Source: Asterella californica (Eukaryota > Streptophyta > Marchantiopsida > Marchantiales > Aytoniaceae). Taken from it: a stretch of 64,000 nucleotides of DNA. The stretch's first letter is position 1; every line of letters starts with the position of its first letter. This document shows positions 34,701 through 46,733 of this stretch, in pieces. Both the position numbers and the translations under genes were made by a program. Below the pieces are notes generated by a model that worked only from the letters and a program-made list of their open reading frames with translations, was not told the origin of the DNA and did not search any database. The stretch covers positions 3,534,001 to 3,598,000 of the forward strand of contig JAYKYS010000018.1 in the NCBI GenBank assembly GCA_036924285.1, given 5' to 3'.

Positions 34701-36400
34701 TCTGCAAGTCATTTGCGGATAAGAATCGAACTAATGTCCTTGAGACATGTGTCAGGCAGCGGTGCCATATGTCTTGAAACAGTAAGTTTCCCGTAAAACA
34801 TGTGTCAGTAGTTGGTTGATGATTGCTACGCTAGTCAGTTGGCGAGCCGCCAGGTGTCGATGCATGATCCAAAATTGCCGCTTGCATGAAAAGACGTTCC
34901 TCATCAGGCTTAGACGGCAGCCAGCGAAAGCAAAGTGTCACGGCATCGCACATGCACTGCATGCCAAATATTGTGCATAATTCAAAGCTCCTCATGTCGT
35001 TATGCGTCGCTACCCGAGACCCACGACTTTTCAGCCCAAGACAAGATACGACTGCCGAGCGAGTCCTGAAAAGTGTTAGAGATGAAAAAGAACAAGGAAA
35101 GAGCTCGTCGCGTTCAGGCTCGATTCTCCTTAATTCTCCTACAACTCCTACTCGTCCCTATTGGTTTGAGGGGAAAGCCAGGCTAAGTTTATTAATTTAT
35201 TAGAGTAAATGACTGCAAATTAAAGCGCAGGAAAACCAAAGGACAGAAGAGGTACCGGTACGAGATGGTTAAATAAATGACAGCCTGAGGGTTCTCATTC
35301 CTATCGACATACCGACCGCTTGCTGTACCAGTGAGAGAAAAATATGCTCCCTTATGTAATTATGATTCTCCGCGTACCGGCCGGAAATATGCTTCTTCTC
35401 CTAATGCTCCCATTACTAACTCCCGGAACTCTCCTCTCTACTCTCTTGTAGCGACGGGTGCACTACGTGGCCCACTCTTTGCTGGCGACCGACGATCGCT
35501 CAGCCCCTGCTCTGTCTTCCTTCGTGTCTTCCTTGTTCCCAGGGTCTCTACGACGTACTGGGTGATGATGCATCAGAACTGGGAAACTGTGTACAAGACG
35601 ACTACGTACTTTTTCCTTTTGCAGAAAAGGGGACGCAGCATGGAAAATCGTTGTGCACTACATCGTCATGGTACGTGTGTTCGCAGTTTTGGGGAAAGTA
35701 TCCCAGCAAAGGTTTACCTTGGAGTCCGTTACTCATGTCCGCGTCCTCGCGAAGATGTAATGCAGAGCCGAAGGAGTGCCTACAAAATTGGGAGAGCAAT
35801 ACGCATATAATAGGGGTGTCAAAGTTAAGAACCGGGAGTGAATTACGGCTTCGACGAGACTGCGGTCAGTGTTTCATGCGGGCACTTCCTGAAGTACTCG
35901 CAGGAAAAGACAGTGGGTGTTTTCTTAATGGCTGTTCACTAGTTTCGTCTGTTTTCTTTTGCAATGGATTCTCAGCTGCTCAGAGTCATTATCTTGATTA
36001 TACAAGTGAAAATTTAATCAGTGATAAAATCTTGATGTTCAGTCACAGACGCGATCCAGAATGAGTCGCGGTTATATACAAATTTATCCGTGACAATTTT
36101 ACGGTCAGTTATCTCTTTGCCGTTGAAGAATCTTTCCTCTGAACTTTGACACTCCCTAATAGCGGATCTCGGCAGTTATTTACTTGGTAAGCAAATGCTC
36201 CGAACTTGAAACTTGGTCGGACTCTTGCCTCGAAGAAGTAACTTGGTCCATGACTTGTCGCAGTCGATAGATAGTTGACACAACGGTTTTTCGACCCGTA
36301 AGGAATTTAACTTCCTCGTGCCATAATTGCAAACGTTCTCATTGTTCATTCTGGTTCACGTCTCAGCCATGACTTCACTCTAAACTCATGTTGTGTGATC
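31800..36400. other. 3' flank of the C2H2 gene and gene-poor spacer
   Basis: The first several hundred bases are likely 3' UTR. Beyond that, open frames at 32667-32891, 32855-33232 (-), 33331-33723, 33788-34174, 34886-35203 and 35331-36064 overlap each other, show no domain and often begin at non-ATG codons. I see no repeat structure. A noncoding RNA could exist here, but nothing in the sequence proves it. Confidence 0.4.
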
Positions 36401-37204
36401 TGAATGATGTTCTGGCTCTCAGAATGATGTTCTTGACAAAAATCATGAGATGTTCTACATCGCGGAGCCGCATGTAATCACATCAGACTTACCACATAAG
36501 CTTCACATTGCTGACGTGACGGTCATTTCCCTCACTTACCCGATCATGGACCTGATCAAGAAACGATTTGAACTCAAGGATCTGGTCAAGTAAAAACTAT
36601 GACGCATGGGTCCGACGAAGTAAATAACTGAGGTCTCGAAGTTAAGAAATAATATTTTTTAACGGAAGAAGGAATAATATCGATAACTCTTTAACTTTAA
36701 TCTATAATGTGAATGGAATGATAATTTTGTTCAAGGTCTTGAACTCATGCCCACTAGATTTAGAGGGGGGTTTTAAGTTACATGTCTGAATTCATATTTG
36801 CAAAAGATGTAAAAAATCAATACGACTTCTTATTTCTCTTGTTTGCATACTTACGAGAGTTACATTTCTTGAATATACTTGTGTAAGATTTTAAAATCGA
36901 CACATTTAGATTTTGATCTAAATCTAGATCGAAACAAAACTTCACCTCCATAATCTTAAGAAAAATAGTAAACTTTGAACGCCTGCAGCATCACGAGTAC
37001 AACTCCGTATCTTATGATTTTAGTTGTCATGGAAAGCTCTTCTTTTGATGTTTCCAACACGACCAAAAACGTAACAAACTGAGCTGTCTACAGGAAGTTA
37101 CACTGAGCCAAAGTACTCTTGAAACTATACTTTTATTCCAAGTCGAAACAACATCTAACTCTTAAACCTAGATTGTTTTGACCTAGAAATTAGGTCGGAA
37201 CAGG
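36401..37204. other. AT-rich spacer, no gene seen
   Basis: GAATGATGTTCT occurs twice near 36400-36430. Nothing else is recognisable. Confidence 0.35.
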
Positions 37205-37405
37205 TTGTTTCGACCTATAAAAAAAGAATAAAAGTGCACGTACATTGCACATATAAATTATGTCAATATAAATTGTTTTGACTTGTAAAAAAAAAGATGC
37301 ATGTACATTGCATATGTATGCAAAAGTACATGTCATTATCAGCAGCATTATTATCATTGACATCATTATCATAAACGTCATTATCATTGATAACGTCATT
37401 ATGAT
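37205..37405. repeat. 68-bp direct repeat followed by CATTATCATTGA microsatellite
   Basis: Units at 37205 and 37273 share TTGTTTxGACxTxTAAAAAAA, then xTGCAxGTACATTGCAxAT. Immediately after, about 37333-37405 is built of variants of GTCATTATCATTGA. Confidence 0.7.
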
Positions 37406-39353
37406 GTTATCAAGTGAATGTATCTTACGACTGAATTTCTCAAAGGCATCATGAAAATACATCCGGGTTATTTCTACGAGTACCTCCGAAAGTACCTATA
37501 GCTCGGACGGCCCGTGCCCAGAACTATCGCTCCTTATATAATATTCAAATACAAGAATAAACTTATGTATGCAAGTGATTTCTTCCAAGTTTTCACTTTT
37601 CTGTTTGTAAGATCTTATAAAAAGTGGAAAGTTGCACAAGTAAGAAGTAGAATCAAAATCTTGTAATGTTGAATTCAATACAGATTTCGTCATAAGAATC
37701 AAGAGATACAGAGCAATTGCTAATCCATAATATATTTATCGATGAATATGATGATCTCTTATCACATTCAGTATTTAATAATAATGATTGTGAAGATAAA
37801 ACAAATTATAAGGATGAAATGATTTGTATATTACAAGATGGAATACTGAATTCTACTTCTTGGTATGAATAAGGAGCAATATGTTTATTGTCAATACCAA
37901 TAAAGTAAATCGTTGAAAGATCGAGTAAACAAAAACAAAAACATTATGCCATAATTAACTAAAGATTTAAAGAAATTCTTTAGATATAATAAATAGCTTG
38001 ATCCCTTGCAACTCCTTGACTTGACCGAGAAATGGAGAAAGTTTACCTACCATGGTAAGTGGAGTTAAGCTCATGAACAACAGATTCATAACAAAAATAG
38101 CTCCTTATTCGGAGAGAACAAAGTTTGATTAAAAGAACTCTATGGTGAAATCGCGTCTATGAATAGAAAAACATTTAGAAACGACATCTTGATGGAATCA
38201 TTGAAGCGTATGTGATCTTTCTTCAGTCAAAATAATATGATTCTAATGCTCTCCTAGATCAATGCTCAAGCCTTGGCTTCCATCGCTACGACCTCTAAGT
38301 GAGCAGAAAGTAGACAAATGAAGGGGTTGTAGACTATATACTCAAGTTATTGTTTAACCTTTGCCTATCCTTCTTTTCATCTAGGCAGACACTGTCACGT
38401 GGTACCCCTCGCTCCTAGTATTAGAGGGTGTCAAACTTAGTGCCCGTGGAGATTATTCCTTTGTTTAATTTTTTTATTTTAGTATTACGCTAAATCCTAT
38501 ATATGATCTTTGTTACACCACATATGATTTTACAAGAATAATTGATTGTCTCCTTACTAGAATGTACAACCACTAATTGTGTGCTTTGTATGAAGGTATA
38601 CTCATCCATAACCTCTTGCACATTTGAAAAACCATAACTTTTTGAAACTTTTGGAAATATCATCTCAATACCTTCAAACACAAATCAAATGTTCATTCAC
38701 CATTATTGAGCAGATAGCCTCCATCTCTATGTTGATCTTAACAACTTGAGGAATCAAAAGAAGTCTCCTAAAATATGCTTATATACATGCGTTGTATTGT
38801 TATTCTTTATACATGAGTGATTTCAACCAAATAAAAATCAAATCAACATTTGTGATGTATGTTTCACCTACCATTGATGTCAAAAGAATTTGGTGCCGTA
38901 ACGTTAGCTTCAACAAACTTTCAATAGTGACAAAACACCTCTTCCATGAAATATTTATGAAAATCTTTAAATTTGATTTTCATCATCTTCAACATGTTCA
39001 TGAATATTTCAGTAATCATTACATCAACCATTGCCACATTCGTTATCGAGAATACTATTCGTCCTTTATGAACTAGACTTATGCAAACATATGCAAAGAG
39101 ATTATTCTAAGATGAATCTTATGTGCAAAAACAAACAATGCGTATATTAGCAATACTCGATATGAAAGAACAAAACTATAAAAAGATGACATAGAATTAA
39201 AGCAACCAAATGATTTCTTTAAAAAAGAAACATGAAATTTTACAGTATGTTTGTTTGTTATTACTGGTATATTACATGGACTGAAATTGTGGGTTTGACA
39301 AATAGACCACACACATAAAAATACAGATATTTGTCCAATTCTGATCTAAAGCT
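37406..39353. other. AT-rich spacer, no gene seen
   Basis: Frequent stops in every frame. The longest frame (38792-39076) has no recognised motif. Confidence 0.4.
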
Positions 39354-39548
39354 TGTTGAGATAGTCCCAAGCTCAAGTAGATCGAAGGCTGATACCAGCC
39401 GGAGTAGTTAAGATTATCACGTACAGTTAGTTAGAGAGCTATATATACATGGAGAGGTGAAGCCTCTTTCATCTCAGTCCTATTTACTTCCTTGTCTACT
39501 CGTTTTTTCTTCTTGGAGTGTCTTCATAGACGTATCGATCTTTTTACA
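39354..39548 (+). repeat. Ty1/copia-type 5' LTR, 195 bp
   Basis: It starts TGTTGAGA and ends TTTTTACA (TG...CA), directly followed by a tRNA primer site. It has a CTATATATA box near 39440. The size and TGTTGAGA terminus fit small plant copia LTRs. No 3' partner is seen in the window. Confidence 0.8.
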
Positions 39549-39560
39549 TGGTATCAGAGC
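39549..39560 (+). promoter_or_regulatory. Primer-binding site for initiator tRNA-Met
   Basis: TGGTATCAGAGC is the exact complement expected for the 3' end of plant initiator tRNA-Met, the usual copia primer, with zero spacing from the LTR end. Confidence 0.9.
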
Positions 39561-40204
39561 AGTAGAGAGCATGTGTCCCTTGTTGATGAGCAAGATGGAT
39601 TTTGTGCATGGAGAAGTACAGGAGAGAGCAGCTGGAGTTGTGCTTGATTTCAAGCACTATCTCGCTGATGCATTCAGGTGAGACCAATCCGTGGTTTTTT
39701 GCCACCAGAAACTTTGGATGTGATTTTGGAAATCTAGACATTTTTTCCTCACTGAAATATGGACTGTCTTGTTCAGAAGATGCAAATTATGTACTCGTCA
39801 ACTTTCAGCTGATTTGGAGATTTCTAACGACCGATTTTCAAATGGATATTTTTTGACCGAAATGAAGATTTTAGGACTTGAGTTCAAAAAAATACTGGTT
39901 CGATTAGGGTGATCTCTGACACTTTGAAAACTTTGTGAAATTTTGAATTATTTTGAATCTATTTCTGACCTCATTTGGTCTAATTCTGACTTTTATTGGT
40001 TTATTCTTTTGACATTTTCGCTATGTTTTGTACATCTATAATTTGTGGACAATTTCTTTCTTCCTTATCATTGCAAGAGGAGCATGTAGAACTTCTTTTT
40101 TGTAACTTGTGATAACCTCTTGATCATGATGTGTGAGCAAACAAGTTTCGTGAAGGTTCTCTAAGGTTTTTCGCATATAAAACATTGCAATTTCTCAACT
40201 ACAG

Positions 40205-41200
40205 CTATGACATAATCCGTGTCTTTGATCATTGGAGAGAAGCTCAACAAGAATAACTACCAAGTGTGGAAGTTTCAAATGATGACTTTCTTGCAAGGAG
40301 AAGATCTATGAGATCTTATCACCAAGGAGGAGAAAGCGCATGATGTATCTTATTTTGATGCGAGATTCATGGAGTGGAAGAAGTGACCGTACCAAACAAT
40401 TCACTACATCACATTGACAATTCTAGCATTGATGATCGATCACGTCTAGGAGTGTGATACGTCTAAGAAAGCTTAGGATGCACTGGTGCATCTATTACAA
40501 TCAAGAACAGAGGCGTAAAAGTTGCAATTGTGCAGTAGTTCAACATTGTGAATAAGGAGTCGATGTGCATAAACGACTACGTGAACCATGTCAAATTGCT
40601 CATAGATCAATTATCTTCTGTCAAAGTCGAGATTGATCCCTATGTCTTGATCGAGGTCACATTGCAGGGACAGCTTGTTGAGTATAAGTAGTTCATCACT
40701 TCGATTTTGACTAAAGAACCCTTTTTGTGGTTTGATGAGCTACTTCTTATGATGCTAGGAGAGAAGGTACGCATGCTGAGGAGTTCTACTTCGACGAATA
40801 AGCAATAATCTGTCTATTTTGCAAGTTCTGGAGAATCTCGAGTAAGGGTCATAGAAAAGGTGTTGGATGTGGACATCAGGCGGGTTCTTCCAACAATTAG
40901 AGATGTGTGCCTAGTTTCTACAACCAACAAGGCTATTGCAAGAAGCAAGATCACGATGCGAAATTGATGCTACAAGTGATAAACAATCAACAGCAGTATG
41001 ACAATAACCAAGAGGGCTACAACCAACAAAGGTATGCATCAATTGAGCAAGTCTACTCGGAGCAGTTGTTGATTACAACATATCAGAGTTATGCGGCTTT
41101 CGAGCCATAGATTGATTAGGTGATCGACTTCAGTACCATCAATCACATGACATCTCATCGAGAGTAATTTAGTTCATTTGAGCATGTGGAGACTCCTTGA
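40205..41200 (+). pseudogene. Ty1/copia gag and start of protease, heavily decayed
   Basis: Broken frames read LNKNNYQVWKFQMMTFLQGED, then DLITKEEKAHD, HYITLTILALMIDHV, SRTEA.KLQL and INDYVNHVKLLIDQLSSVK. This is the UBN2-type gag of plant copia elements. The zinc-knuckle region is eroded. Near 41120 VIDFSTINHMTSHRE corresponds to the protease active-site region (usually D-S-G/T), here with Phe-Ser-Thr. The element is cut off at about 41205 by a satellite array, so integrase and RT are missing. At least ten stops are present. Confidence 0.7.
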
Positions 41201-41212
41201 TTTATGATGACA

Positions 41213-41728
41213 AGCCCGTAAGCTGGGGCTTAGCTTGTTTTACCCATCTTTCGAGTCTTATAACTTCTCCACTAGGCGTCCAAGCGAAGTAGACAAAGTG
41301 CCTATGAAAAGCTGACAAGGAGCTCTATCCACTGATGCAATAAAAGCGAAGATCCGAAGTTGTGTCAAAAGCTCGTAAGTTGAGGCCTAGCTTGTTTTAT
41401 CCCTCTTTCGAGTCTTGTAACTTCTCCACTAGGCGTCCAAACGAAGTAGACAAAGTGCCTATGGAGTGTTGACAAAGAGCTCTATCCGCTGATGCGATGA
41501 AAGTCGAGATCCGAAATTTTGCCAAAAGCCCGTAAGCTGGCATCTAGCTTGTTTTACCCATCTTTCAAGTCTCGTAACTTCTCCACTAGGCGTCCAAATG
41601 AAGTAGATAAAGTGTCTATGGAAAGCTAACAATGAGCTCTATCCATCGATGTAAAGAAAGTGAAGATTCAAAGGCGTCCCCAAAAGCCCGTAAGCTGGGG
41701 TCTAGCTTGTTTTACCCTTGAGTGTCTT
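41213..41728. repeat. 157-bp satellite array, 3.3 copies
   Basis: Units begin AGCCCGTAAGCTGG or close variants at 41213, 41370, 41527 and 41685. They contain CTAGCTTGTTTTACCCATCT, CTTCTCCACTAGGCGTCCAA and AGAGCTCTATCC. The array sits exactly between the cut copia element and a gypsy fragment. Confidence 0.85.
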
Positions 41729-41756
41729 TGGAGCGATAACTATCAAAATTTGATTT

Positions 41757-42240
41757 TCATGTAGGAGGCGGTCCACAACATGACAACGTAGTGTCAACAT
41801 CTTCTGTATCCTCAACCATCTCCTCCTCATCCTCATACTTTGCACGAGACAACATATCAGCTACTAGGTTGTTCTTCCCTGCTATGTGTTTGAACTCAAG
41901 ATTTAAGGACTTGATGTAAGCAATCCAGCGTAGCATAACAATATCAAGGGTGTTACAGTTTGTAATCATCCTTAATAGTGATAAACAATCTGTTCCTATT
42001 ACTACTGGCGCTCCAATCAAATAGTCTTTTTTGACTTTCATAGCTGTAACTACTCCTCACAACTCTCTCTTCACTTGAGGATAGTTCCTATGTCACTTAC
42101 TCAACATTTTTGCTCCAAATCTGATTGCAAACCGATTCTCTTCCTCGTCATCTTGTTCCACTGCCCATCCAATGACTATCGGGCTAGTATCAACAGTAAG
42201 TATCTTTGGTTTACTGTCTTCATAGCTCACACGACGAAGT
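41757..42240 (-). pseudogene. Ty3/gypsy RNase H fragment
   Basis: The minus strand reads KPKILTVDTSPIVIGWAVEQ, then FAIRFGAKMLSK, YPQVKREL, GVVTAMKVKKDYLIGAPVVIGTD and HIAGKNNLVADMLSRA, a standard reverse-transcriptase-linked RNase H with the terminal HxxGxxNxxADxLSR signature. Stops replace residues after MLSK and after KREL. It ends in an acidic EDEEEMVEDTED stretch. Nothing else of this pol follows on the minus strand. Confidence 0.7.
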
Positions 42241-42249
42241 ACAGGTGAT

Positions 42250-43345
42250 CTGAAAAGATCTGAAAAGAATTGGTGTGCTTGAAGAGGATGATAAGATAGA
42301 AAATGTTTATTTGGAGTTAGGATTGGGAGATTTCATGGATGAGCTTGCTATGGACGAGCAAGAAGATGGTGGTAGAAGTACACTCTAGGGAGCTCTATAC
42401 AACTATAGAGTCATTCTTAGATCCTGAAGTTAGAGTCGAGATCAAGTACAAAACGGTGGACAAGAAGGTAAAACATGTTGCTCAACCGTTACCTAGTGAT
42501 TTTAACCAGCAGGTCCAACAATCTTTGAAGGAGAAAAGCTTGAGAGATCTTAGCTAGGTTGGTCACAAGTTCACTGAAGCTACGCTCAAGGAGTTGAAGG
42601 TTGGTTCTGTAGATTTTCTTTTGCCTGCGGAGGATAATATTTTAAGGAGATGTTAATTAGACATGAGAAAGTTTTTGCTTTTGAAGTCTTAGAAATTGGA
42701 TGTGTAGATCCTAGCATTGTGACACCATGATTCACAGTTCCACATGCTCCTTGGGACTTGAGATCAATTCTTGTACCTAGAACCATCTACCGCAACTCAT
42801 AGAGCTCTTGAAGGAGAAGCTGCAGATGAAGATCTTGGAACCATCATTTGCACTATACTCTAGTTGTTGGTTTACAGTACCAAAGAAGAGTGGTGCATTA
42901 TGATTCATCCAAGATATGTAGCATGTGAACCAAGTTATCTTTAGAAATATAGACATAAGATCTATAGTGGGAGAGTTTGCTGAAGCGTTTGTTGGAAAGG
43001 CTATTTACTCTATAGGAGATCTTTACTCTGGATACGATAAGTTTCAACTTGCAGAACAAAGTAGAGATGTCACCATCATGAGGACACCATTGGGGTTGAT
43101 TAGAATGTGGACGTTGCCACAAGGAGCAACAAACTCGATAGCGCACATGATGAATGGGATGAACAAGGTTCTCCGAGAGTTCATTCTTGAAAGACCATGT
43201 CTTTCTTGGATGACATTCCAATTAAGGGATGTGTAGAGGAAGAAAAAGATGAGACAATGGATCAGAAAGGGTGTAGAAATTTTGTTGCTGATCACATTTC
43301 AGTTTGTGACTAGATTTTATCACGACTTGAAGAGGCACACTTAAC
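42250..43345 (+). pseudogene. Ty3/gypsy RT fragment, element D family
   Basis: The + strand carries, with several stops, the same protein as the start of D pol: VHSRELYTTIESFLDPEV, VKHVAQPLPSDFNQQVQQSL, then FTVPKKSGAL.FIQDM, DLYSGYDKFQL, TIMRTPLGLIRMWTLPQGA and a FLDD catalytic motif reached only after a frame change near 43190. It starts back to back with the minus-strand RNase H at about 42245, so the two fragments are head to head, as if an inversion split one element. Confidence 0.7.
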
Positions 43346-43744
43346 ATTATCAGGGGCCAATTTTTGCACAACCTTCTGCTCCCACTTCTGCAAGTCATCA
43401 AGTCGTGTATGTATAGCAAATCCACTCCCGGAAAATCTCACAACTCTTGTACAAAAGACATTTTCTTTTTCAAGCGAGAGTACATTCTCCAGTGTACCAT
43501 TATATCCTCGCTCTATAGCAGTACTTGTCAAAAATCCTTGAATTCCTCCGTGACCTTAGGCAAGGAGCCACCCCTCATATAATCTCTATTCCGTCCGTGG
43601 TTTGCCGATACAGTTGGAAATTGCATCACTCTCTTGCCATCCTGATTTCTGATTCACGCATAAGCAGATCTGTCGTCCAAAACCTTGGTCTCCATCCTCA
43701 CAGCTGTAATGTAAAGTTGATCGAGTATCACCGACAATTTGTAA
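43346..43744 (-). pseudogene. Fragment of an unrecognised repeat-encoded ORF
   Basis: The minus strand reads TSTAIERGYNGTLENVLSLE, followed by FCTRVVRFSGSGFAIHTRL and DDLQKWEQKVVQKLAP. It looks coiled-coil-like and is similar in style to repeat-encoded coiled-coil proteins I associate with liverworts. No catalytic motif is seen and the family is not identified. Confidence 0.25.
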
Positions 43745-44758
43745 GATTGGAGATCTTTTCAAAAGTTTTAAGTTAATGACGTGTCTATATAATTGAAGTA
43801 ACCTTATTACTTAAGATTGCACCCTGATTAGCAAGAAGATGATCTTAAAAGAATTTATGAGAAGAAGTCGACTTCTTCCGAAGCTGGAAGACGGATGTCT
43901 TCTTGAGGGTGTTTGAAAAGATGGCAGAATGCGTGAGAAGACGTGAGGGTCCTTTACGGGTCTCTTCTGTCTGATCCCATAGCAGCCTGTTTCTTCTTCT
44001 TCTCAAACTTTAGAAGAGAGTTGTGAGAAGCCTTGCTAGTAGAATCTGGAGAGAATGGTCAAAGGTCATGTCTTCCTGTTATGTAGCAAGCTTCTTCTGA
44101 GAGTGTATGCGAGATGAGGAGTCAGAAAACAGAGTGTGAATGTTCCGTGTCTGTTGCGAGGCTAGATTGCGTGTAGGAAGCCGAAGACAGCTGAGACCAA
44201 TGATGATAAGCCTGACTACGAGAAGTCTTCTGAGTACGTCAGTTAACCAGAAGTTGTCTCGGGAGTCTTCCTGGAGGTCACTGTCACCGCAGGAGTCCTC
44301 AGTCTTCTTCTGACCCATTCCTATACTGCGCTTCTCACATATCTTGTTATCTTCTATTATGAAGTATGATGGATTGCAAGGTGGATTATCTTCTTAGGAA
44401 TCCATGCGATGCCTTGCTTAGTTAGGATTGTTTAGATGTAGCTCGGAAGAAGGGAAGTACTAAGGAAGCACTGTTAGAATTCTAGAAGACGGAATAGCTA
44501 TCTTTTGGAAGACTAGATTCGTCTTCTGAGAGTGGAAGCTGGACTGTGAGGACTTGGTAAGGACTGAGTCTTAGGCTCATAGCAAGTATGTGTGATTTAG
44601 TGTAAGAGAAGCTCGAACATGTCGATGCATCCTCGAAGGTTGGTGTTACCGCCAACAGAGTTAGTCGAGACCAAACCTTTCATCAAGGAGTTGGGCCTCG
44701 ACTTCTTCACGTGGAACTAGAATCTCCTAGACCAAGCTATTCTGGAGGAGGTCTGGAC
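43745..44758 (+). mobile_element. GAAGAC-saturated dispersed repeat, copy 2 (truncated by B1)
   Basis: On the + strand this aligns with the complement of copy 1, from the junction with its gag-like ORF (about 3045) through TGAAG...ACTTAAG and GAAGATGATCTTAA, skips the ~1 kb insert of copy 1, then matches 1862-978 at roughly four bases in five. I counted 11 GAAGAC/GTCTTC hexamers in about 0.75 kb. The MSMHPRRLVLPPTEL frame lies at 44618-44719. The copy stops at GAGGTCTGGAC, where the LTR of B1 begins, while copy 1 continues past the same word. Confidence 0.6.
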
Positions 44759-45671
44759 TGTAACGACCTATGTTACACATAGGAAGTTTGTCTATTAGTA
44801 AGGTGTTTAGTTATAGTTAAGTGTGGAGAATGTTTATTTGCTGCCCAAGTACAAGTTAGTCATGACTAGCTAACATTAGTTATGGTTAAACTTAGTTGTA
44901 ATTTTGGGTAGAAATCAGATATTTGTTAAAGAGTGAGCACTACTATCTTGTCATCTTGTCTAAAAGATAGAAAGGAGGTGGAAAATATCCTTTATCTCTT
45001 TTTTGACTTGATATTAGTGGTTAGATTAAAGTTGTGGACTTTGTGAGCATTAAAAACAAGAAGAGATTCCACATGTCTTCTTTTTAGTGAGTCCTAGTGT
45101 AGAGGAGGGTGGAAATTCGAGATTCCTTAAGAATATTCTAGAATCCTTCTAGAAGTTGTTGACTTTGAAGGAATAAGTACATGTGAAAAGATAAAAAGCT
45201 CATGTGATTAATGTTTTTATCTTAAGTAATATCTTAGTAAAACTCGGTAAAAATAATTACGGTTGAGTTACCGAAGGATATCAAAGCAAAAACCTAGAAT
45301 GTATAAATAGAAGAGTAGAGAAGAGCTCCTCATCCTTGTTTTCACGTCGTCATAATGACGACTTGAGTAATATAGAGAGTGTGGGATATTTTTAGCATGT
45401 GAGAACTTGAGAGACGTCGTTAGAATGAAAGATTTTAGTTGATGAGTTTATGAAGAATTTTTAGTTGATGAATTTGTGGGTGCATGAATGAGTGAACTTA
45501 GCATTTTTCTCTTCAAGTTCATGATGTGCTTCCATCAAAGCCATCAGAGATGACCCCTGAGTGAGAGACAGGCCCGACATTTTGCAGATTCATCGATGAT
45601 GATCGTGGAAGTTGAGAGATTGGGGGAGGGGGGAGGGAGTAGTTGATCGATGGGATCGTGGAGTGTTTACA
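44759..45671 (+). repeat. 5' LTR of Ty3/gypsy element B1, 913 bp
   Basis: It begins TGTAACGACCTATGTTACAC and ends GTGTTTACA. It matches the B2 LTR (51589-52502, inverted) along its length, with scattered differences. A TATAAATA box stands at 45302-45309, about 370 bases from the LTR end. No 3' LTR of this copy survives. Confidence 0.85.
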
Positions 45672-45675
45672 TTTT

Positions 45676-45695
45676 TGGTTCCGTTGCCGGGACCT
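45676..45695 (+). promoter_or_regulatory. B1 primer-binding site, tRNA-Asp-like
   Basis: TGGTTCCGTTGCCGGGACC follows the LTR after four T residues. It resembles the TGGCGCCGTTGCCGGGGA site used by many plant gypsy elements and attributed to tRNA-Asp, with a few mismatches. Confidence 0.6.
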
Positions 45696-45969
45696 CACTT
45701 GAAGGGATCGTTGAAAGATGTTTAGAGTTCAGTTCTATATTCGACAAAAAGAGATCATGAGAGAGCACATGGAGAGAATGTTGGGAGGAGAGAGAGCTAA
45801 TGCGATGTTAGCAACATTAGAACCTTTCGTGTATCCCGTAGTGATCTATGACACATTCGAGGTAATTCTTTACACTTAGAAACAGTTTGAGGAGAGTTCA
45901 AAGAGGATGAAACAAGAGTTGTAGAGAAAGGAGGAGAGAGAAGTTATTAGAGGAGAAAAATTTTGGAGT

Positions 45970-46490
45970 TTTTCTCATGATTTTTGTTTCCTCTAATAGC
46001 TTATCAGCCAAGCTGAGATACTGGAAACTTTCACAGGAAAGTAAAACTCACAGAAAATCTGACAATGATTGTAAAAGTTTCCAGAGAGAAGAATTCCTCA
46101 ACTCTCGTGAATAAACCCCCTCAACTTTGAAAATTCATTGCTCCCTCTCTAGACCACAATTTCCTATGATTCCTTTGTCCTAGATAGTTTATTAGCCAAG
46201 CTACAGTCTTGGAAAGTTTCACAGGAAAATAAAATTCACAGAAAATCTAATAATGACTGTAAAACCTTTCCAGAGAGCAGAATTTCTCAACTCTCGTGAA
46301 TAAACCCCCTCAGCTTTGAAAATTCATTGTTCCCTCTCTAGACCACCTTTTCCTATGATTTCTTTTGTCGTAGATAGGTTATCAGCCAATCTAGAATACT
46401 GGAAAGTTTCACAAGAAAATAAAAAACACAAAAAATTTGACAGCAATTGTACAAATTTTCCAGAGAGTTGAATTTTGGGTCTGAGGAGAG
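45970..46490. repeat. ~189-bp tandem array, three copies, in the B1 leader
   Basis: TTATCAGCCAAGCT or variants start at 46001, 46189 and 46379. Each unit also holds TGGAAAxTTTCACAxGAAAxTAAA and CCAGAGAG. Units 1 and 2 also share TCTCGTGAATAAACCCCCTC. Confidence 0.85.
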
Positions 46491-46733
46491 AGAAAGAATT
46501 TTTCAAAGTGGAGGGGGTTGACAACCATGAGGGAAGTAAAAATATACAAATTTCAGTTTTCTGAAAATTTATACAGTCATCACCATCTCTTCTGATTAGA
46601 GAAATTTTTGTTGAAACTTCATGAGTTAGTAGCTTGGAGGTTGAGCTACTAGAGATCACAAAAATCTTGGAGAGATCTCTTACCGACTAAGAGATATACA
46701 TTTTGGCATACAAGGAGGTCTTGAAGATACTTT

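Noticed and set aside
32667..36064. String of 60-160 codon ORFs after the C2H2 gene
   Set aside because: They overlap one another in several frames, have no domains, and most lack a good start.
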